DNA of 64,000 nucleotides from Kiloniella majae (GTDB taxonomy: Bacteria; Pseudomonadota; Alphaproteobacteria; Kiloniellales; Kiloniellaceae), in the NCBI RefSeq assembly GCF_002118315.1, contig NZ_MTSZ01000004.1, positions 1 to 64,000 on the forward strand, given 5' to 3'. The notes under the pieces are model-generated. The model worked only from the letters and a program-made list of their open reading frames with translations. It did not search any database and was not told the origin of the DNA. Position 1 is the stretch's first letter, and the number at the start of each line of letters is the position of its first letter. Positions 17,534 to 27,330 of this stretch are shown piece by piece. Both the position numbers and the translations under genes were made by a program.

Positions 17534-18484
17534 TTGAGCTCAAAACAGTCATCCTCTCAAAATCATCCTGCCACAAAATCAGACGGGACCAATAAAACAC
17601 TAACCGAGGAACAAGCCAACAGTCGACCTGCCCTTAGTAGTGATAAACCTGAACCAGCACTTTACCTCGTTGCCACCCCAATCGGCAACATGGGGGATAT
17701 TACGGATCGCGCAAAAAAAATTCTGGCGGCCGCTGATCTTATCGCCTGTGAAGACACACGTGTCACCAAAAAGCTGGCGCAGGCTTTTGGCTTCACAGCT
17801 CCATTGGTTGCTTATCACGAACACAACGCAGATAAAGTAAGACCAAAGCTTATTGAAAAGGTAAAAAAAGGCAATGTCGTGGCTTTGGTTTCCGATGCAG
17901 GAACGCCACTCATATCAGACCCGGGTTACAAACTTGCGAACAGTGCCCACGAAGAAGGCATTGCCTTAACCTCCATTCCCGGCGCTTCAGCCCCTATAAA
18001 TGCGCTTATTTTATCCGGGCTACCAACTGATCGCTTCTTCTTTAACGGCTTTCTTCCCAATAAGACAGGTGCCCGTTGCAAAGCCTTGAAAGAGCTTACA
18101 ACCATTCCTTCAACGCTTATATTTTTCGAATCTACGCACCGGTTGGCAGGATCTTTGGCAGATATGTTCAACGTCCTCGGCAACCGTCCCGCTGCAGTAA
18201 CCCGGGAGTTAACGAAAAAATTTGAAGAAATACGCCGCGGAAACCTCAAAGAACTCTCCGAGCACTACGCAGAAACCGGTAACCCCAAAGGCGAGATTGT
18301 TATTGTTGTCGGTCAGGATAGTGCAGGCCCCGACGAACTCACCGAGCAAGATCTTGATGACCAGATCAAAAGTGCATTGGAAAGTAACTCCTTACGGGAT
18401 GCTGCCGCCCTCGTCAGTACAGCCACAGGTCTCCCCAAAAAGAAAGTCTATCAACGCGCACTGGAACTTTCAAAAGACACTTGA
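17534..18484 (+). CDS. rsmI: 16S rRNA (cytidine(1402)-2'-O)-methyltransferase RsmI
   Basis: SAM-dependent enzyme that 2'-O-methylates C1402 in the ribosomal decoding centre. The 316-residue product has the tetrapyrrole-methylase fold: LYLVATPIGNMGDITDRA, CEDTRVTKKL, YHEHN, SDAGTPLISDPGY, IPGASAPINALILSGLP and FFESTHRL. The only start candidate before the conserved domain is TTG at 17534; upstream in frame there is no ATG or GTG, and the first internal ATG would remove part of the ATPIGN motif. The 29-base gap to lppC must hold both divergent promoters, or they overlap coding sequence. It abuts yraN with no gap. Confidence 0.93.
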   Translation: MSSKQSSSQNHPATKSDGTNKTLTEEQANSRPALSSDKPEPALYLVATPIGNMGDITDRAKKILAAADLIACEDTRVTKKLAQAFGFTAPLVAYHEHNADKVRPKLIEKVKKGNVVALVSDAGTPLISDPGYKLANSAHEEGIALTSIPGASAPINALILSGLPTDRFFFNGFLPNKTGARCKALKELTTIPSTLIFFESTHRLAGSLADMFNVLGNRPAAVTRELTKKFEEIRRGNLKELSEHYAETGNPKGEIVIVVGQDSAGPDELTEQDLDDQIKSALESNSLRDAAALVSTATGLPKKKVYQRALELSKDT

Positions 18485-18862
18485 ATGCCTGATCTTTCAC
18501 CAAATAAATCAAAAAGAAACAGCTATGAAACTGGTCGTTCCGCAGAATTTTTCTCTGCTTGGTATTTACGATGCAAAGGGTATAAAATTCTCGCCAGAAA
18601 CTACAAAACCAGGGTTGGCGAAGTTGATCTGATTGCCCACAAAAAGAGATTGATTTGTTTTGTAGAAGTGAAAAAAAGGCACGACTTCGAAACCGCATCG
18701 CAGGCAATCAGTCAAAAACAAAAAGTACGAATCACTCATGCAGCACAATATTTTTTAAAGCAAAATCCTCAATATCAGGATTTTGACCAAAGATTTGATG
18801 CCGTTCTTATTGGTGCCACAGTTTTCCCCTATCACATAAAAAATGCGTGGCAAGTTCACTAA
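18485..18862 (+). CDS. YraN family protein (UPF0102)
   Basis: Small protein of 125 residues with a restriction-endonuclease-like fold. Key residues are visible: G-x-x-A-E near residue 20 (GRSAEFFSAWYLR), the nuclease-like GEVDLIA and the F-V-E-V-K motif (CFVEVKKR). It begins at the base after the rsmI stop, so it is co-translated with it. YraN homologues commonly accompany rsmI; function is not established, although the D..EVK core suggests a nucleic-acid substrate. Confidence 0.92.
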   Translation: MPDLSPNKSKRNSYETGRSAEFFSAWYLRCKGYKILARNYKTRVGEVDLIAHKKRLICFVEVKKRHDFETASQAISQKQKVRITHAAQYFLKQNPQYQDFDQRFDAVLIGATVFPYHIKNAWQVH

Positions 18863-18940
18863 ACAAGCCGTACAAAGACATAGATAGATATTACAGATCT
18901 CAATTTTTGAGGTCAGGTCATAAACAGGAGTAATTTCACC

Positions 18941-19549
18941 ATGACCAAGGTGGGGATGGCACTTAGGCTAACATTTACACTAATTAGCATAGCGATACTG
19001 AGCGGATGTAGCACAACCGGCGCAGTCATTGGTGCAGGTGCAGTTGCTGCGAACACAGCAGCCGAAGAAAGATCTTTTCAGAAAGCTGTAACAGATGTTC
19101 AAATTCAGCTCGAGATAAACGATCTTTTTTTACGAGAAAATGTCTCCATTTTCAGGAAAGTAAATATTCAGGTTAACGAAGGTAAAGTCCTGCTCAGCGG
19201 CAACGTCGAACTACCAGAACACCGTATTGTTGCGGTTCGAGAAGCGTGGAAAGCAACTGGCGTGCGCGAGGTCATTAACGAGATTGAAGTCAACAATGAC
19301 AGTGGGATTACTGACTATGCACGGGATGTCTGGATTAACACTCAACTAAAAACAGTTCTGTTGTTCGATAAAGAAATTACCTCGATTAATTACAATGTTG
19401 ATACTGTTAATCAAAGCGTTTACCTACTTGGCATTGCTCAGAACCAACAGGAAATAAACCGAGTTGTTGCTCATGCTAAAGACATCGATTATGTCAAACG
19501 GGTTGTTAGCTATGTCACACTAAAGGATGATCCATCCCGAACACAATAA
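18941..19549 (+). CDS. BON-domain lipoprotein (DolP/YraP-like)
   Basis: Predicted outer-membrane lipoprotein of 202 residues. The signal peptide ends at the lipobox ILSGC, followed by a Gly/Ala stretch. Two BON domains follow: about residues 45-115 (VTDVQIQLEINDLFL ... VNEGKVLLSGNVE) and 125-195 (YARDVWINTQLKTVLLFD ... VNQSVYLLGIAQ). E. coli DolP (YraP) acts in outer-membrane integrity and occupies the equivalent place after yraN. It is preceded by an AGGAG-type ribosome site and followed by a terminator hairpin. Confidence 0.9.
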   Translation: MTKVGMALRLTFTLISIAILSGCSTTGAVIGAGAVAANTAAEERSFQKAVTDVQIQLEINDLFLRENVSIFRKVNIQVNEGKVLLSGNVELPEHRIVAVREAWKATGVREVINEIEVNNDSGITDYARDVWINTQLKTVLLFDKEITSINYNVDTVNQSVYLLGIAQNQQEINRVVAHAKDIDYVKRVVSYVTLKDDPSRTQ

Positions 19550-19567
19550 CTCTGCTCAAATAGATTT

Positions 19568-19601
19568 AAACGGCGGTAACTGTTATTCTTACCGCCGTTT
19601 A
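19568..19601. terminator. Hairpin terminator after the BON lipoprotein gene
   Basis: CGGCGGTAA (19571-19579) pairs with TTACCGCCG (19589-19598), flanked by A3 and T3. The U-run is short, so termination may be partial, with some read-through into the SirB1-like gene 17 bases later. Confidence 0.65.
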
Positions 19602-19617
19602 ATAGTAAATAAGATCC

Positions 19618-20493
19618 ATGCTACAGCGCACATCAATATCCAACGCAGATATCACCCATCATTTGAAAATTGTCGGGCATTCGAATGATCATGATATCTC
19701 TCTGTCAGAAACAGCTCTTTTAATTGCAGCACAAGATCGTCAAACCAATTCTATTGATCGCTACAGAGATCACTTGGATAGCTTACTTCAAGAAACAGAA
19801 AACCTTTTGGAACAAATTACACTTAACAAAGAATCGCTTGAGCTAAACGATATTCTTGGCGCAATTGAAACTGTTCTTTATGATATACATGGGTACAAAG
19901 GCGACACTGAAACTTACGATAATCTTGAGAATGCAAACCTTATTGCCGTAATCGAAAGACGTAAAGGCCTGCCAATTGTCTTAGGCATTCTTTATCTTCA
20001 CATCATAAATTCACTCAACCTTGAACAGACTCTTTTTGCCACCGGATTGAATTTCCCAGGACATTTCCTTATCCGTCTTTCATACGGGAAAGAACATGTC
20101 ATTGTTGACCCCTTTGATCGCGGGCAAGTCCGCGATACTCCCTGGCTTCGTTCAACTCTGAAAAGCTTTATGAGTGATCAGGCGGAATTGCGGGCGGAAT
20201 TCACCCAATCTGTCAGTAACCGCAATATCCTGTTGCGGCTTCAAAATAATATTAAAGTACGCTTGATTGAGGCAGAAGAGCCGGAAAAAGCATTAGAAGT
20301 ATTGGAGAAAATGCTTCTCATCGCCCCCCATGAGGCGGCGATATGGCGCGAGGCTGGCATGCTTCAGGCATTTTTAAATAACATTCTTGCTGCAATTGAA
20401 ACTCTGGAACACTATCTACTAATCGAAGAAGACCACAGGGGTCTGATGGAAGCCTCTCAAATGCTCCAGAAACTGAAAGCACAACTGAACTGA
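19618..20493 (+). CDS. SirB1-family protein (transglutaminase-like plus TPR)
   Basis: Cytoplasmic protein of 291 residues. The N-terminal half matches the transglutaminase-like SirB1 domain: YDNLENANLIAVIERRKGLP, IVLGILYLHI and FPGHFLIRL, with the conserved VDPFDRGQ. The C-terminal part (about 210-290) has two TPR-like helical repeats (EEPEKALEVLEKMLLIAP, AAIETLEHYL). A catalytic cysteine is not obvious at the usual place, as is common in this family. Function is unknown. It is 21 bases upstream of gshB, probably in one operon. Confidence 0.85.
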   Translation: MLQRTSISNADITHHLKIVGHSNDHDISLSETALLIAAQDRQTNSIDRYRDHLDSLLQETENLLEQITLNKESLELNDILGAIETVLYDIHGYKGDTETYDNLENANLIAVIERRKGLPIVLGILYLHIINSLNLEQTLFATGLNFPGHFLIRLSYGKEHVIVDPFDRGQVRDTPWLRSTLKSFMSDQAELRAEFTQSVSNRNILLRLQNNIKVRLIEAEEPEKALEVLEKMLLIAPHEAAIWREAGMLQAFLNNILAAIETLEHYLLIEEDHRGLMEASQMLQKLKAQLN

Positions 20494-20514
20494 TCGACTA
20501 GGGAATATGACCTC

Positions 20515-21459
20515 ATGACACTCTCCGTTGCCATCCAGATGGACCCAGTATCAACCATTGATATCAATGGCGACAGCTCTTTTATATTAGGTCTCGAGGC
20601 TCAAAACCGTGGCTACAAACTGTACCATTACCTGCCCAAGGATCTTTCAATGAAAGGATCGCAGGTCTATGCAAAATGTCGCCCTGTAGAGTTCAGACGT
20701 GAACAGGGAAACCATGCAACACTTGGTGAAGCTCAGGTTATTGATCTCTCTACTATTGACGTTATTCTCATGCGTCAGGATCCCCCTTTTGACATGTCCT
20801 ATATTACCGCGACGCACCTGCTGGATCATGTCCATCCCCACACACTTGTTGTAAATGATCCCAGTTGGGTTAGAAATTGCCCGGAAAAGCTATTCATTGC
20901 TGAATTCCCGGAACTCATGCCTCCAACCCTGATCACAAATGATCTGGAGGAAATCAAGTCCTTCCGAACAGAACACAAAGACATCATTGTAAAGCCGCTC
21001 TATGGAAATGGTGGTGCAGGGGTCTTTCACATCAAGCCTGATGATGAAAACCTGAATTCCGTTTTTGAATTGTTTGAGCAGCATTACCGCGAACCCATTA
21101 TCGCACAACTCTACCTGCCGGATGTTCGTAAAGGGGACAAGCGGATAATCCTGATCGACGGAGAACCAGCGGGCGCTATTAACCGTGTGCCAGCAGAAGG
21201 CGAAGCAAGATCCAATATGCATGTCGGCGGACGGCCAGACCCGATTGGCCTGACAGAACGTGATCGTGAAATCTGTGCTGCGATTGGTCCGACCCTAAAG
21301 GAACGCGGCCTCATTTTCGTCGGCATTGATGTCATCGGCGATTACATGACAGAAATCAACGTGACATCCCCGACCGGAATTCAGGAAATAAACCGCTTCA
21401 ACGGTGTTTCACTCGAAGCTGATATCTGGGATTCAATTGAAAGCAAATTAAAGGAATAA
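20515..21459 (+). CDS. gshB: Glutathione synthetase
   Basis: ATP-grasp ligase joining gamma-glutamylcysteine and glycine, the last step of glutathione synthesis. The 314-residue product shows the prokaryotic GshB domains: N-terminal [32 protein letters not shown], the ATP-grasp [12 protein letters not shown] and the metal-binding FVGIDVIG / [13 protein letters not shown]. An earlier ATG at 20506 runs into a stop after two codons, so 20515 is the start. Confidence 0.97.
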   Translation: MTLSVAIQMDPVSTIDINGDSSFILGLEAQNRGYKLYHYLPKDLSMKGSQVYAKCRPVEFRREQGNHATLGEAQVIDLSTIDVILMRQDPPFDMSYITATHLLDHVHPHTLVVNDPSWVRNCPEKLFIAEFPELMPPTLITNDLEEIKSFRTEHKDIIVKPLYGNGGAGVFHIKPDDENLNSVFELFEQHYREPIIAQLYLPDVRKGDKRIILIDGEPAGAINRVPAEGEARSNMHVGGRPDPIGLTERDREICAAIGPTLKERGLIFVGIDVIGDYMTEINVTSPTGIQEINRFNGVSLEADIWDSIESKLKE

Positions 21460-21664
21460 ACAAACTCATCATGCATAGCTGTCGTGATTGTTAGATCACC
21501 ACAGCTATGTTGTTGGATTTTTCTACTCCAGCTTAAATCTGTTTATTTCAATATTTAACACCATCAAAGCTGCCCGCATAGACACTATAGTCTATCATCC
21601 TTGCGCACCGATCAGCCCAAGATTATAAGCTCTATCTAATCGCAAATTCATTTTAGGATTTCTT

Positions 21665-22408
21665 ATGCCTCAGCAAATTCCGATTTTTATTATAAATCTT
21701 GAAAGATCTGCCGAGAGAAGGAAAAAAATTGAAGATCAGTTTAGCGCGATCGGATTAAATTATGAATTCCACAAAGCTTTTGATGGTCGAGAACTCGACT
21801 GGAAAAGCTTACCTAACTATGCTCATAGCTATCGGCTAAAAGAGTTTGGTAAAGATATGACTCCTAATGAAATTGGATGTTATCTGAGCCACTTCACTCT
21901 TTTCGAACGCATCTTAAATGAAGGACTTGAAATGGCCCTGATTATTGAAGATGACGTCAATATTACAGAAGAACTACCAACCGTTTTGGAAAACATAAAA
22001 AACGTCAAAACGCCATGGGATATGATACGCCTTGCATCTTCCCGTGATCGCAAATTTGAAATTTTAGAACCTGTGACCGAGATAACAAACTTGGTAAAAC
22101 TAAAAGGCAATGCCTGCGGAGCTGTTGGATACATACTGAACCAATCCGGGGCTAAAAAGCTTCATAGCTATTGTAAAACTATTATCCACCCAGTTGATAT
22201 CGCGATGGATAGAGTATGGGAAAACAAACTACAAATCCGAGCGGTTTTTCCCTTCCCAATCTTACATGATGATAATGTTCAATCAGATATTCGATCTGAT
22301 GGCCCCCCAATTCAGGACCCAAAAAAAATAATCCACAAGCTTCGCCGGAAGCGAAGAAAAATTGTGGACGGCATCAATAAAAGATTGTGGGAACTCAAAA
22401 ACGATTAA
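21665..22408 (+). CDS. Glycosyltransferase family 25 (LOS-type)
   Basis: Cytoplasmic sugar transferase of 247 residues. Family signs are the opening IFIINLERSAERRKKIEDQF, the conserved GCYLSHFTLFERIL, and the metal-binding ALIIEDDVNI (EDD). A basic C-terminus (KLRRKRRKIVDGINKR) may contact membrane or LPS. GT25 enzymes usually add hexoses to lipooligosaccharide core. It converges on a GT2 gene; the pair is AT-richer than its neighbours and has no other LPS genes around it, so transfer is possible. Acceptor unknown. Confidence 0.88.
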   Translation: MPQQIPIFIINLERSAERRKKIEDQFSAIGLNYEFHKAFDGRELDWKSLPNYAHSYRLKEFGKDMTPNEIGCYLSHFTLFERILNEGLEMALIIEDDVNITEELPTVLENIKNVKTPWDMIRLASSRDRKFEILEPVTEITNLVKLKGNACGAVGYILNQSGAKKLHSYCKTIIHPVDIAMDRVWENKLQIRAVFPFPILHDDNVQSDIRSDGPPIQDPKKIIHKLRRKRRKIVDGINKRLWELKND

Positions 22409-22443
22409 ACCATTAATTAGATGGCTAAAAGAAGTATCCTACT

Positions 22444-23292
22444 TCAAAAACTCTCACGACTTAAACGGCAAGATATTCCCTGAACCGCAGTAAAACGATC
22501 GCTTTCCAACAGTTTTTGGAAATATTCTGGGTTCTTCAATTCTTTGCCTTCACGCCCAGGAATAGATCTACTGTGGAAAAGGTGCAGAACTGGCGAACAA
22601 TAATCGGCATCAATTCGATGTACACCACTTCTAATCAATCTAACCGTAAAATCAGAATCCTCAAGTCCATGGCCTTCATAACTTTCATCAAACCCATCGA
22701 CACCATAAAAATCCTCTTTCCAAACCCCTAGATTACAGGTTTGAACTTTTTCCCATTTTTTTGCTTGTTTTTTACGTGCTTTATTTGACTGAGGTATAGA
22801 AAGAAACTGAAAAGGACGATTGCATTGGCCTGTCAGCCCCATAATAAAAAGAATGCAGGAAGGCCAATTGAAAAATCTCCATGCTTTCTTGAAGATTTTC
22901 GCTGTAAAACGCTTTTTTAAATAAACTCTACGGCCAGCAACAAACCATTTCTTTTCAGCTAGTTTACGGTGAGACGCAATAAATGACGGCATCAGACAGC
23001 AATCACCATCAATAAACACAAAGTAATCACCTTCAGCCAGTGCCGCAGCTCCATTTCGTGCCGCAGCCACACGAAATCCATCATCCTCGTGCCAAAAATG
23101 TTTAACCGTTATCTCAGACGTATCAGAAAAATTTTTGATAAGTTGCTTTGTATCCGGACCAGATCCATCATCAGCAATAATGACTTCAAAATTTTTATCT
23201 GTCTGATACTCCAAAGACCTCAATACAAAACCCAAGGCCTGTGGCCAATTGTATGTAGTAATAATCAAACTGATTTTCGTCGCAGGATGCAT
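22444..23292 (-). CDS. Glycosyltransferase family 2
   Basis: GT-A fold transferase of 282 residues. The nucleotide-sugar site shows ISLIITTYNWPQALG, IIADDGSGPDT and the DxD-like FVFIDGDCCLMP; the C-terminal half has a galactosyltransferase-like segment with GVDGFDESYEGHGLEDSDF, typical of GT2 proteins that carry a GT7-type C-terminal domain. Start chosen at ATG 23292 (the frame also has a TTG at 23304). It converges on the GT25 gene with 35 bases between; together they look like a two-gene surface-glycan module. The sugar is unknown. Confidence 0.88.
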   Translation of the reverse strand: MHPATKISLIITTYNWPQALGFVLRSLEYQTDKNFEVIIADDGSGPDTKQLIKNFSDTSEITVKHFWHEDDGFRVAAARNGAAALAEGDYFVFIDGDCCLMPSFIASHRKLAEKKWFVAGRRVYLKKRFTAKIFKKAWRFFNWPSCILFIMGLTGQCNRPFQFLSIPQSNKARKKQAKKWEKVQTCNLGVWKEDFYGVDGFDESYEGHGLEDSDFTVRLIRSGVHRIDADYCSPVLHLFHSRSIPGREGKELKNPEYFQKLLESDRFTAVQGISCRLSRESF

Positions 23293-23443
23293 ACTTAATC
23301 TCAATTTATTCTTGAAAGATTGAATAAGAAATCAAAGCCTTTGTATAGAAGGGGAGCACTTTTGCCAATTATCTTATGCAGGTTAAAGATTTCCTTTGGA
23401 GACGTTTTCTATATCATAGAAAGGGCAACACAGGAGAACACGC

Positions 23444-24385
23444 GTGACTCTATCCCCGTTAAATATTGCTCTCTGGGCTATAAATCTGGAAACACCACTT
23501 AAATCGCTATCTGACTGGATTGAGATTACCAGCCACAGAATGGAACAAGCCAAAGAGCAGGGGGCAGATTTGTTGCTCATGCCTGAATATGTTTCTGAAC
23601 AGTGGATGTCTTTTGCTCCGGCAGGTATAGGCCCCGACGAAGAGATTCCCTGGATGGCAACACAGGCAGCAGAAGCTATTGACCTGTTGAAAGTTTTGGC
23701 GACAACTCATGATATGGGATTACTGGCCGGAACCTTCCCTGTTGCGATTGATACAAGAGATAAAATTTCTGATTCTCCCGTCAATGACAACAGCGGGTAT
23801 TACAACAGAGCGCACCTGTTTTTACCCGATGGACGATATATCACACAGGATAAACTTTGCCTGACGCCCAACGAACAGGATCCCCAAGCCTGGTGTTTGA
23901 CACCAGGTAATAAGGTCCAGATCTTCACGTGGCGGAACCTGCGGATTGCAATCTTGATCTGTCTGGATATAGAGATGCCAGCTTTGTCATCTCTCATCGC
24001 AAATCACGACATTGATTTAATTCTTGTACCATCCATGACGTCAAAACTTGCGGGCTATAATCGTGTATTTGGCTGTGCAAAGGCGAGAGCCATAGAACTA
24101 CAAGCCGCAGTAGCCGCTGTCGGGCCAATCGGGGCTACGCACTTTTTTGGCACCAAAAGACAAAACCAAACCTCTGCCGCAGCTGTATATATTCCTTGCG
24201 AAGAAAGCCTTGGACATATTGGGGTTGCAACAGAAATTTCACCAACAGATACCACTGTCGGTCAAGGGCCTTTGATTGTTGCCAAAGATATCGACTTGGG
24301 TGAAATTCGTCGGCTGCGAAACGGCTCAGCAGAAGTTTGGCCCGGTGCCTGGAATGCTGATCACGTGGTTGTCGAAGAAGATTAA
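23444..24385 (+). CDS. Carbon-nitrogen hydrolase (nitrilase superfamily)
   Basis: Cytoplasmic amidase/nitrilase-fold enzyme of 313 residues. The catalytic triad is visible as Glu48 (LLMPEYVS), Lys137 (TQDKLCLTP) and Cys173 (LICLDIEMP). Start is GTG 23444 with a CAGGAG ribosome site. Similar proteins hydrolyse aliphatic amides, N-carbamoyl compounds or omega-amides; the usual YEL/CYDLRFPE of Nit2/NAD synthetase types is replaced by CLDIEMP, so the substrate cannot be assigned. It stands alone, divergent from the GT2 gene. Confidence 0.88.
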   Translation: MTLSPLNIALWAINLETPLKSLSDWIEITSHRMEQAKEQGADLLLMPEYVSEQWMSFAPAGIGPDEEIPWMATQAAEAIDLLKVLATTHDMGLLAGTFPVAIDTRDKISDSPVNDNSGYYNRAHLFLPDGRYITQDKLCLTPNEQDPQAWCLTPGNKVQIFTWRNLRIAILICLDIEMPALSSLIANHDIDLILVPSMTSKLAGYNRVFGCAKARAIELQAAVAAVGPIGATHFFGTKRQNQTSAAAVYIPCEESLGHIGVATEISPTDTTVGQGPLIVAKDIDLGEIRRLRNGSAEVWPGAWNADHVVVEED

Positions 24386-24423
24386 GGGATACAATTCCTC
24401 TTTTGAGCAACCATACTTCTGAC

Positions 24424-24444
24424 GGTATGTGTTCAACACATACC
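24424..24444. repeat. Perfect inverted repeat downstream of nitrilase gene
   Basis: GGTATGTGT (24424-24432) and ACACATACC (24436-24444) pair over nine bases around TCA. No U-run follows, so it is not a standard terminator; it could be an operator or an RNA hairpin. The rest of the 235-base gap to sulP holds nothing else I can name. Confidence 0.55.
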
Positions 24445-24620
24445 CCACAGAACAGGTCAGACGCAGATTAGATATTTTCTAAAGTAAATAAATTTGTTAG
24501 AAGCGCGCCAGAATAGATACGCGAATAGACATACGGCGGCTTTTCCAAGAGGTAAAGATCGCCCTTAATTCGGCCATAGGGTACCCCCCATGACCTAAAA
24601 GAGATCCGATCGGATACCAG

Positions 24621-26198
24621 ATGAAAGCTTACAATTTTTGCGACCCGAAAAATATCAAAGCTGATGTTCTTTCGGGATTAACCGTTGCTCTTGCTCTTGT
24701 ACCAGAAGCTGTCGCCTTTGCCTTCGTAGCACAGGTCGATCCGCTGGTTGGTCTATATGCTGCCTTTATCGTTGGCCTGATTACCTCGTTAATCGGCGGA
24801 CGCCCCGGGATGATTTCCGGCGCAACAGGCGCATTGGCAGTTGTTATGGTCGCCCTCGTTGTTTCACACGGAGTACAGTACCTCTTTGCCGCTGTGGTCC
24901 TGATGGGTATCCTGCAAATTCTCGCTGGTATTTTTAAACTCGGGAAGTTTATTCGTTTGGTCCCACATCCGGTCATGCTTGGTTTTGTGAACGGTTTGGC
25001 CATTGTCATCTTCCTGGCACAATTATCCCAGTTCAAAGTTAACCCGACAGACCCAAGCAGTGAGTGGTTAAGTGGTGCAACGCTTTATATCATGCTTGGC
25101 CTTGTTGCCCTGACAATGGCAATCAGTTACCTCTTGCCTAAGGTGACAACTCTGATCCCTGCACCATTGGCTGCCATTGCTGTTGTCACAGCAGTTGTTA
25201 TTGGTTTTGGACTTGATATCCCAACCGTTGGCAACATGGCTTCTATTGCCGGCGGTCTACCTGAATTTCATATCCCAAGTGTTCCCTTCACATTGGAAAC
25301 ACTCTATATCATTTTCCCTTACTCACTCATCCTCGCAGCTATTGGTTTAATTGAGTCCCTGCTAACCCTGACCTTGATTGATGAAATCACCGAAACCAAA
25401 GGACGCACATCGCAAGAGTGTATGGGGCAGGGCGTTGCAAACCTCGTGACCGGCTTCTTTGGTGGTATGGGCGGTTGCGCCATGATCGGCCAGTCCATGA
25501 TCAATATTAAATCCGGTGGTAAAGCACGGCTTTCCGGTGTGGCTGCTGCACTCTTTCTTTTGATCTTCATTCTCTTTGCTTCAGATCTTATCGAACTGAT
25601 CCCGCTTGCCGCATTGGTCGGAGTGATGTTTATGGTCGTAATCGGCACCTTTGAATGGTCAAGCTTCCGCATTCTGCACCGCATTCCAAAAACAGATGCT
25701 TTTGTTCTGATTTTGGTTTCAGGTGTCACAGTGTATAGCGATCTTGCCATTGCTGTTGTCGTTGGTGTCCTTGTTTCTTCCCTGGTCTTTGCCTGGAACT
25801 CGGCCAAACACATCTATGCACGTGTCGGCACAACAGAAGACGGTAAAACAACAGTCTATGAAATTTCAGGCCCATTGTTCTTTGGATCTATCAGCTCTTT
25901 CCGAGATCTCTTTAACCCCGCCGATGATGCCGATGATGTTGTCGTTGATTTCCGCAATGCCCGCGTTTGGGATCATTCAGGTCTGGAAGCAATCGACGGC
26001 TTGGCTGAACGCTATACCCGCAGAGGAAAAACACTGCACCTTCGTCACCTTAGCCCTGATTGCCGTCATCTGCTTGAGAAATCTGTCAGCATGGTCGAAG
26101 AAGACAAAGAAGGTGATCCGCACTACGGTGTTTTTGTCGATTACAACAAAATGTACCATGAAGATGATGAGATCGCTGATAAAGCTCAAAAGGCGTAA
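24621..26198 (+). CDS. SulP-family anion transporter with STAS domain
   Basis: Inner-membrane anion transporter of 525 residues. Starts with DVLSGLTVALALVPEAVAFA, the SulP signature region, then about 10-12 helices including FFGGMGGCAMIGQSMINIKS, and ends in a cytoplasmic STAS domain (about residues 405-500) with VVDFRNARVWDHSGLEAID, where the serine of DHS is the usual phosphorylation-like position. SulP members carry sulfate, bicarbonate or dicarboxylates; the substrate is not evident and no carbonic anhydrase or cys gene is adjacent. A strong terminator follows. Confidence 0.92.
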   Translation: MKAYNFCDPKNIKADVLSGLTVALALVPEAVAFAFVAQVDPLVGLYAAFIVGLITSLIGGRPGMISGATGALAVVMVALVVSHGVQYLFAAVVLMGILQILAGIFKLGKFIRLVPHPVMLGFVNGLAIVIFLAQLSQFKVNPTDPSSEWLSGATLYIMLGLVALTMAISYLLPKVTTLIPAPLAAIAVVTAVVIGFGLDIPTVGNMASIAGGLPEFHIPSVPFTLETLYIIFPYSLILAAIGLIESLLTLTLIDEITETKGRTSQECMGQGVANLVTGFFGGMGGCAMIGQSMINIKSGGKARLSGVAAALFLLIFILFASDLIELIPLAALVGVMFMVVIGTFEWSSFRILHRIPKTDAFVLILVSGVTVYSDLAIAVVVGVLVSSLVFAWNSAKHIYARVGTTEDGKTTVYEISGPLFFGSISSFRDLFNPADDADDVVVDFRNARVWDHSGLEAIDGLAERYTRRGKTLHLRHLSPDCRHLLEKSVSMVEEDKEGDPHYGVFVDYNKMYHEDDEIADKAQKA

Positions 26199-26224
26199 GC
26201 GTCAATCATCATAATTGAGTATAG

Positions 26225-26250
26225 AAAGAGGGCTTCGGTCCTCTTTTTTC
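26225..26250 (+). terminator. Rho-independent terminator after sulP-family gene
   Basis: Stem AAAGAGGGC (26225-26233) pairs with GTCCTCTTT around a TTCG loop (26234-26237) closed by C-G, the very stable UUCG tetraloop, followed by a T-run. Confidence 0.93.
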
Positions 26251-26350
26251 TTTTGGGCTTTCATGCCTGCGAATTAAGGGCCAGAATATCCCCTATAATC
26301 TTGAGAACCTATTGTCCTCAACAAACAGGCGAAACTTTATCAGGAAAGTT

Positions 26351-27190
26351 ATGTCACCCGAGAATGCAGATGACATGTCAAAATTCTCCAAGTTGGTTAC
26401 GGCTGGCCTAACAGTTCTCTTTTTTGTTTTTACCTATTTAACACTTGATATGGATGTTAATCGTTCCGCTTGGTTATCACGATATCTGTTACAGTGTTTA
26501 TCTCTCAGTACATTGCTTGTTCTTGTTTTCCGGCTATTACCGCTCTTTGATAATCCGGGCATCAAAAGCACCGTTCTCATAGTATTCTGGAGCTGTTTTG
26601 TGACTTTGGCGGTTCATTTTATCTACATGGACAGGCCAGAAGTCATTTCCCTGCTTGCAGATATTCAAGGGTATTTTGGCCTTCAAGCCTTGCTGATTTG
26701 TGCCTTGATCTATCTGCTTCTGCTATCCGTTCCCTTTGTGCCCGGCGTTGAAATTGGTCTGCTTATCATGGCGGTTTTTGGGAAAGAAGGCGTTTTTGTC
26801 GTTTATCTGGCTACATTAGGAGGCTTGAGTCTTTCATTTTTTATAGGTCATTTTTTTCCTCAATTCTGGCCCACAGAGAAACTCCAAAACCTCGCAAAAT
26901 TGACAAACTTCAAAGCAAATTCCTACCCACTAACGGAAATGCCCCGGCCTCTTGCATTTTTATTTACACTAATACCCTGGATCGCAAAATACCGATACTT
27001 GACCCTGGCTCTTCTTATCAATCTGCCCGGAAATGCTATTGTTGGCGGTGGTGGTGGAATCTCTTTTATCAGTGGCGCCAGCAAGAAGCTCACCTTTACT
27101 AAGTTCTTTCTGACCCTGAGTTTAGCGACGCTCCCAGTTCCTCTTTTGATATACTTTGGATTGCTGGAACTCGAAAAAATATCTCCTTAA
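26351..27190 (+). CDS. Polytopic membrane protein, VTT/TVP38-like
   Basis: Inner-membrane protein of 279 residues with about seven hydrophobic segments. The segment FVPGVEIGLLIMAVFGKEG followed by GGLSLSFFIGHF, and LINLPGNAIVGGGGGISF near the C-terminus, resemble the VTT (DedA/TVP38) core, in which a Pro-Gly-Glu re-entrant motif is conserved. Start chosen at ATG 26351 with AGGAAAG just upstream; the frame opens at TTG 26312. Family assignment is tentative; VTT proteins move lipids or ions. It is a single gene between a terminator and the GFA gene. Confidence 0.65.
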   Translation: MSPENADDMSKFSKLVTAGLTVLFFVFTYLTLDMDVNRSAWLSRYLLQCLSLSTLLVLVFRLLPLFDNPGIKSTVLIVFWSCFVTLAVHFIYMDRPEVISLLADIQGYFGLQALLICALIYLLLLSVPFVPGVEIGLLIMAVFGKEGVFVVYLATLGGLSLSFFIGHFFPQFWPTEKLQNLAKLTNFKANSYPLTEMPRPLAFLFTLIPWIAKYRYLTLALLINLPGNAIVGGGGGISFISGASKKLTFTKFFLTLSLATLPVPLLIYFGLLELEKISP

Positions 27191-27330
27191 ACCTCGCCAC
27201 AGCCTTTCTATTAAGTACGATTGACAAAGCAAGATAGAACAGGTGATCTTAACCTCGAGTTCTATCTTTGTTCTTTTTTGTGTCTATAGAACACAAAATC
27301 ATCCATAAAATAAGCAGGAAGCTTGATCAT

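Noticed and set aside
17505-17600. Longer LppC start at 17600
   Set aside because: Would overlap rsmI by 67 bases and bury the lipoprotein signal inside the protein.
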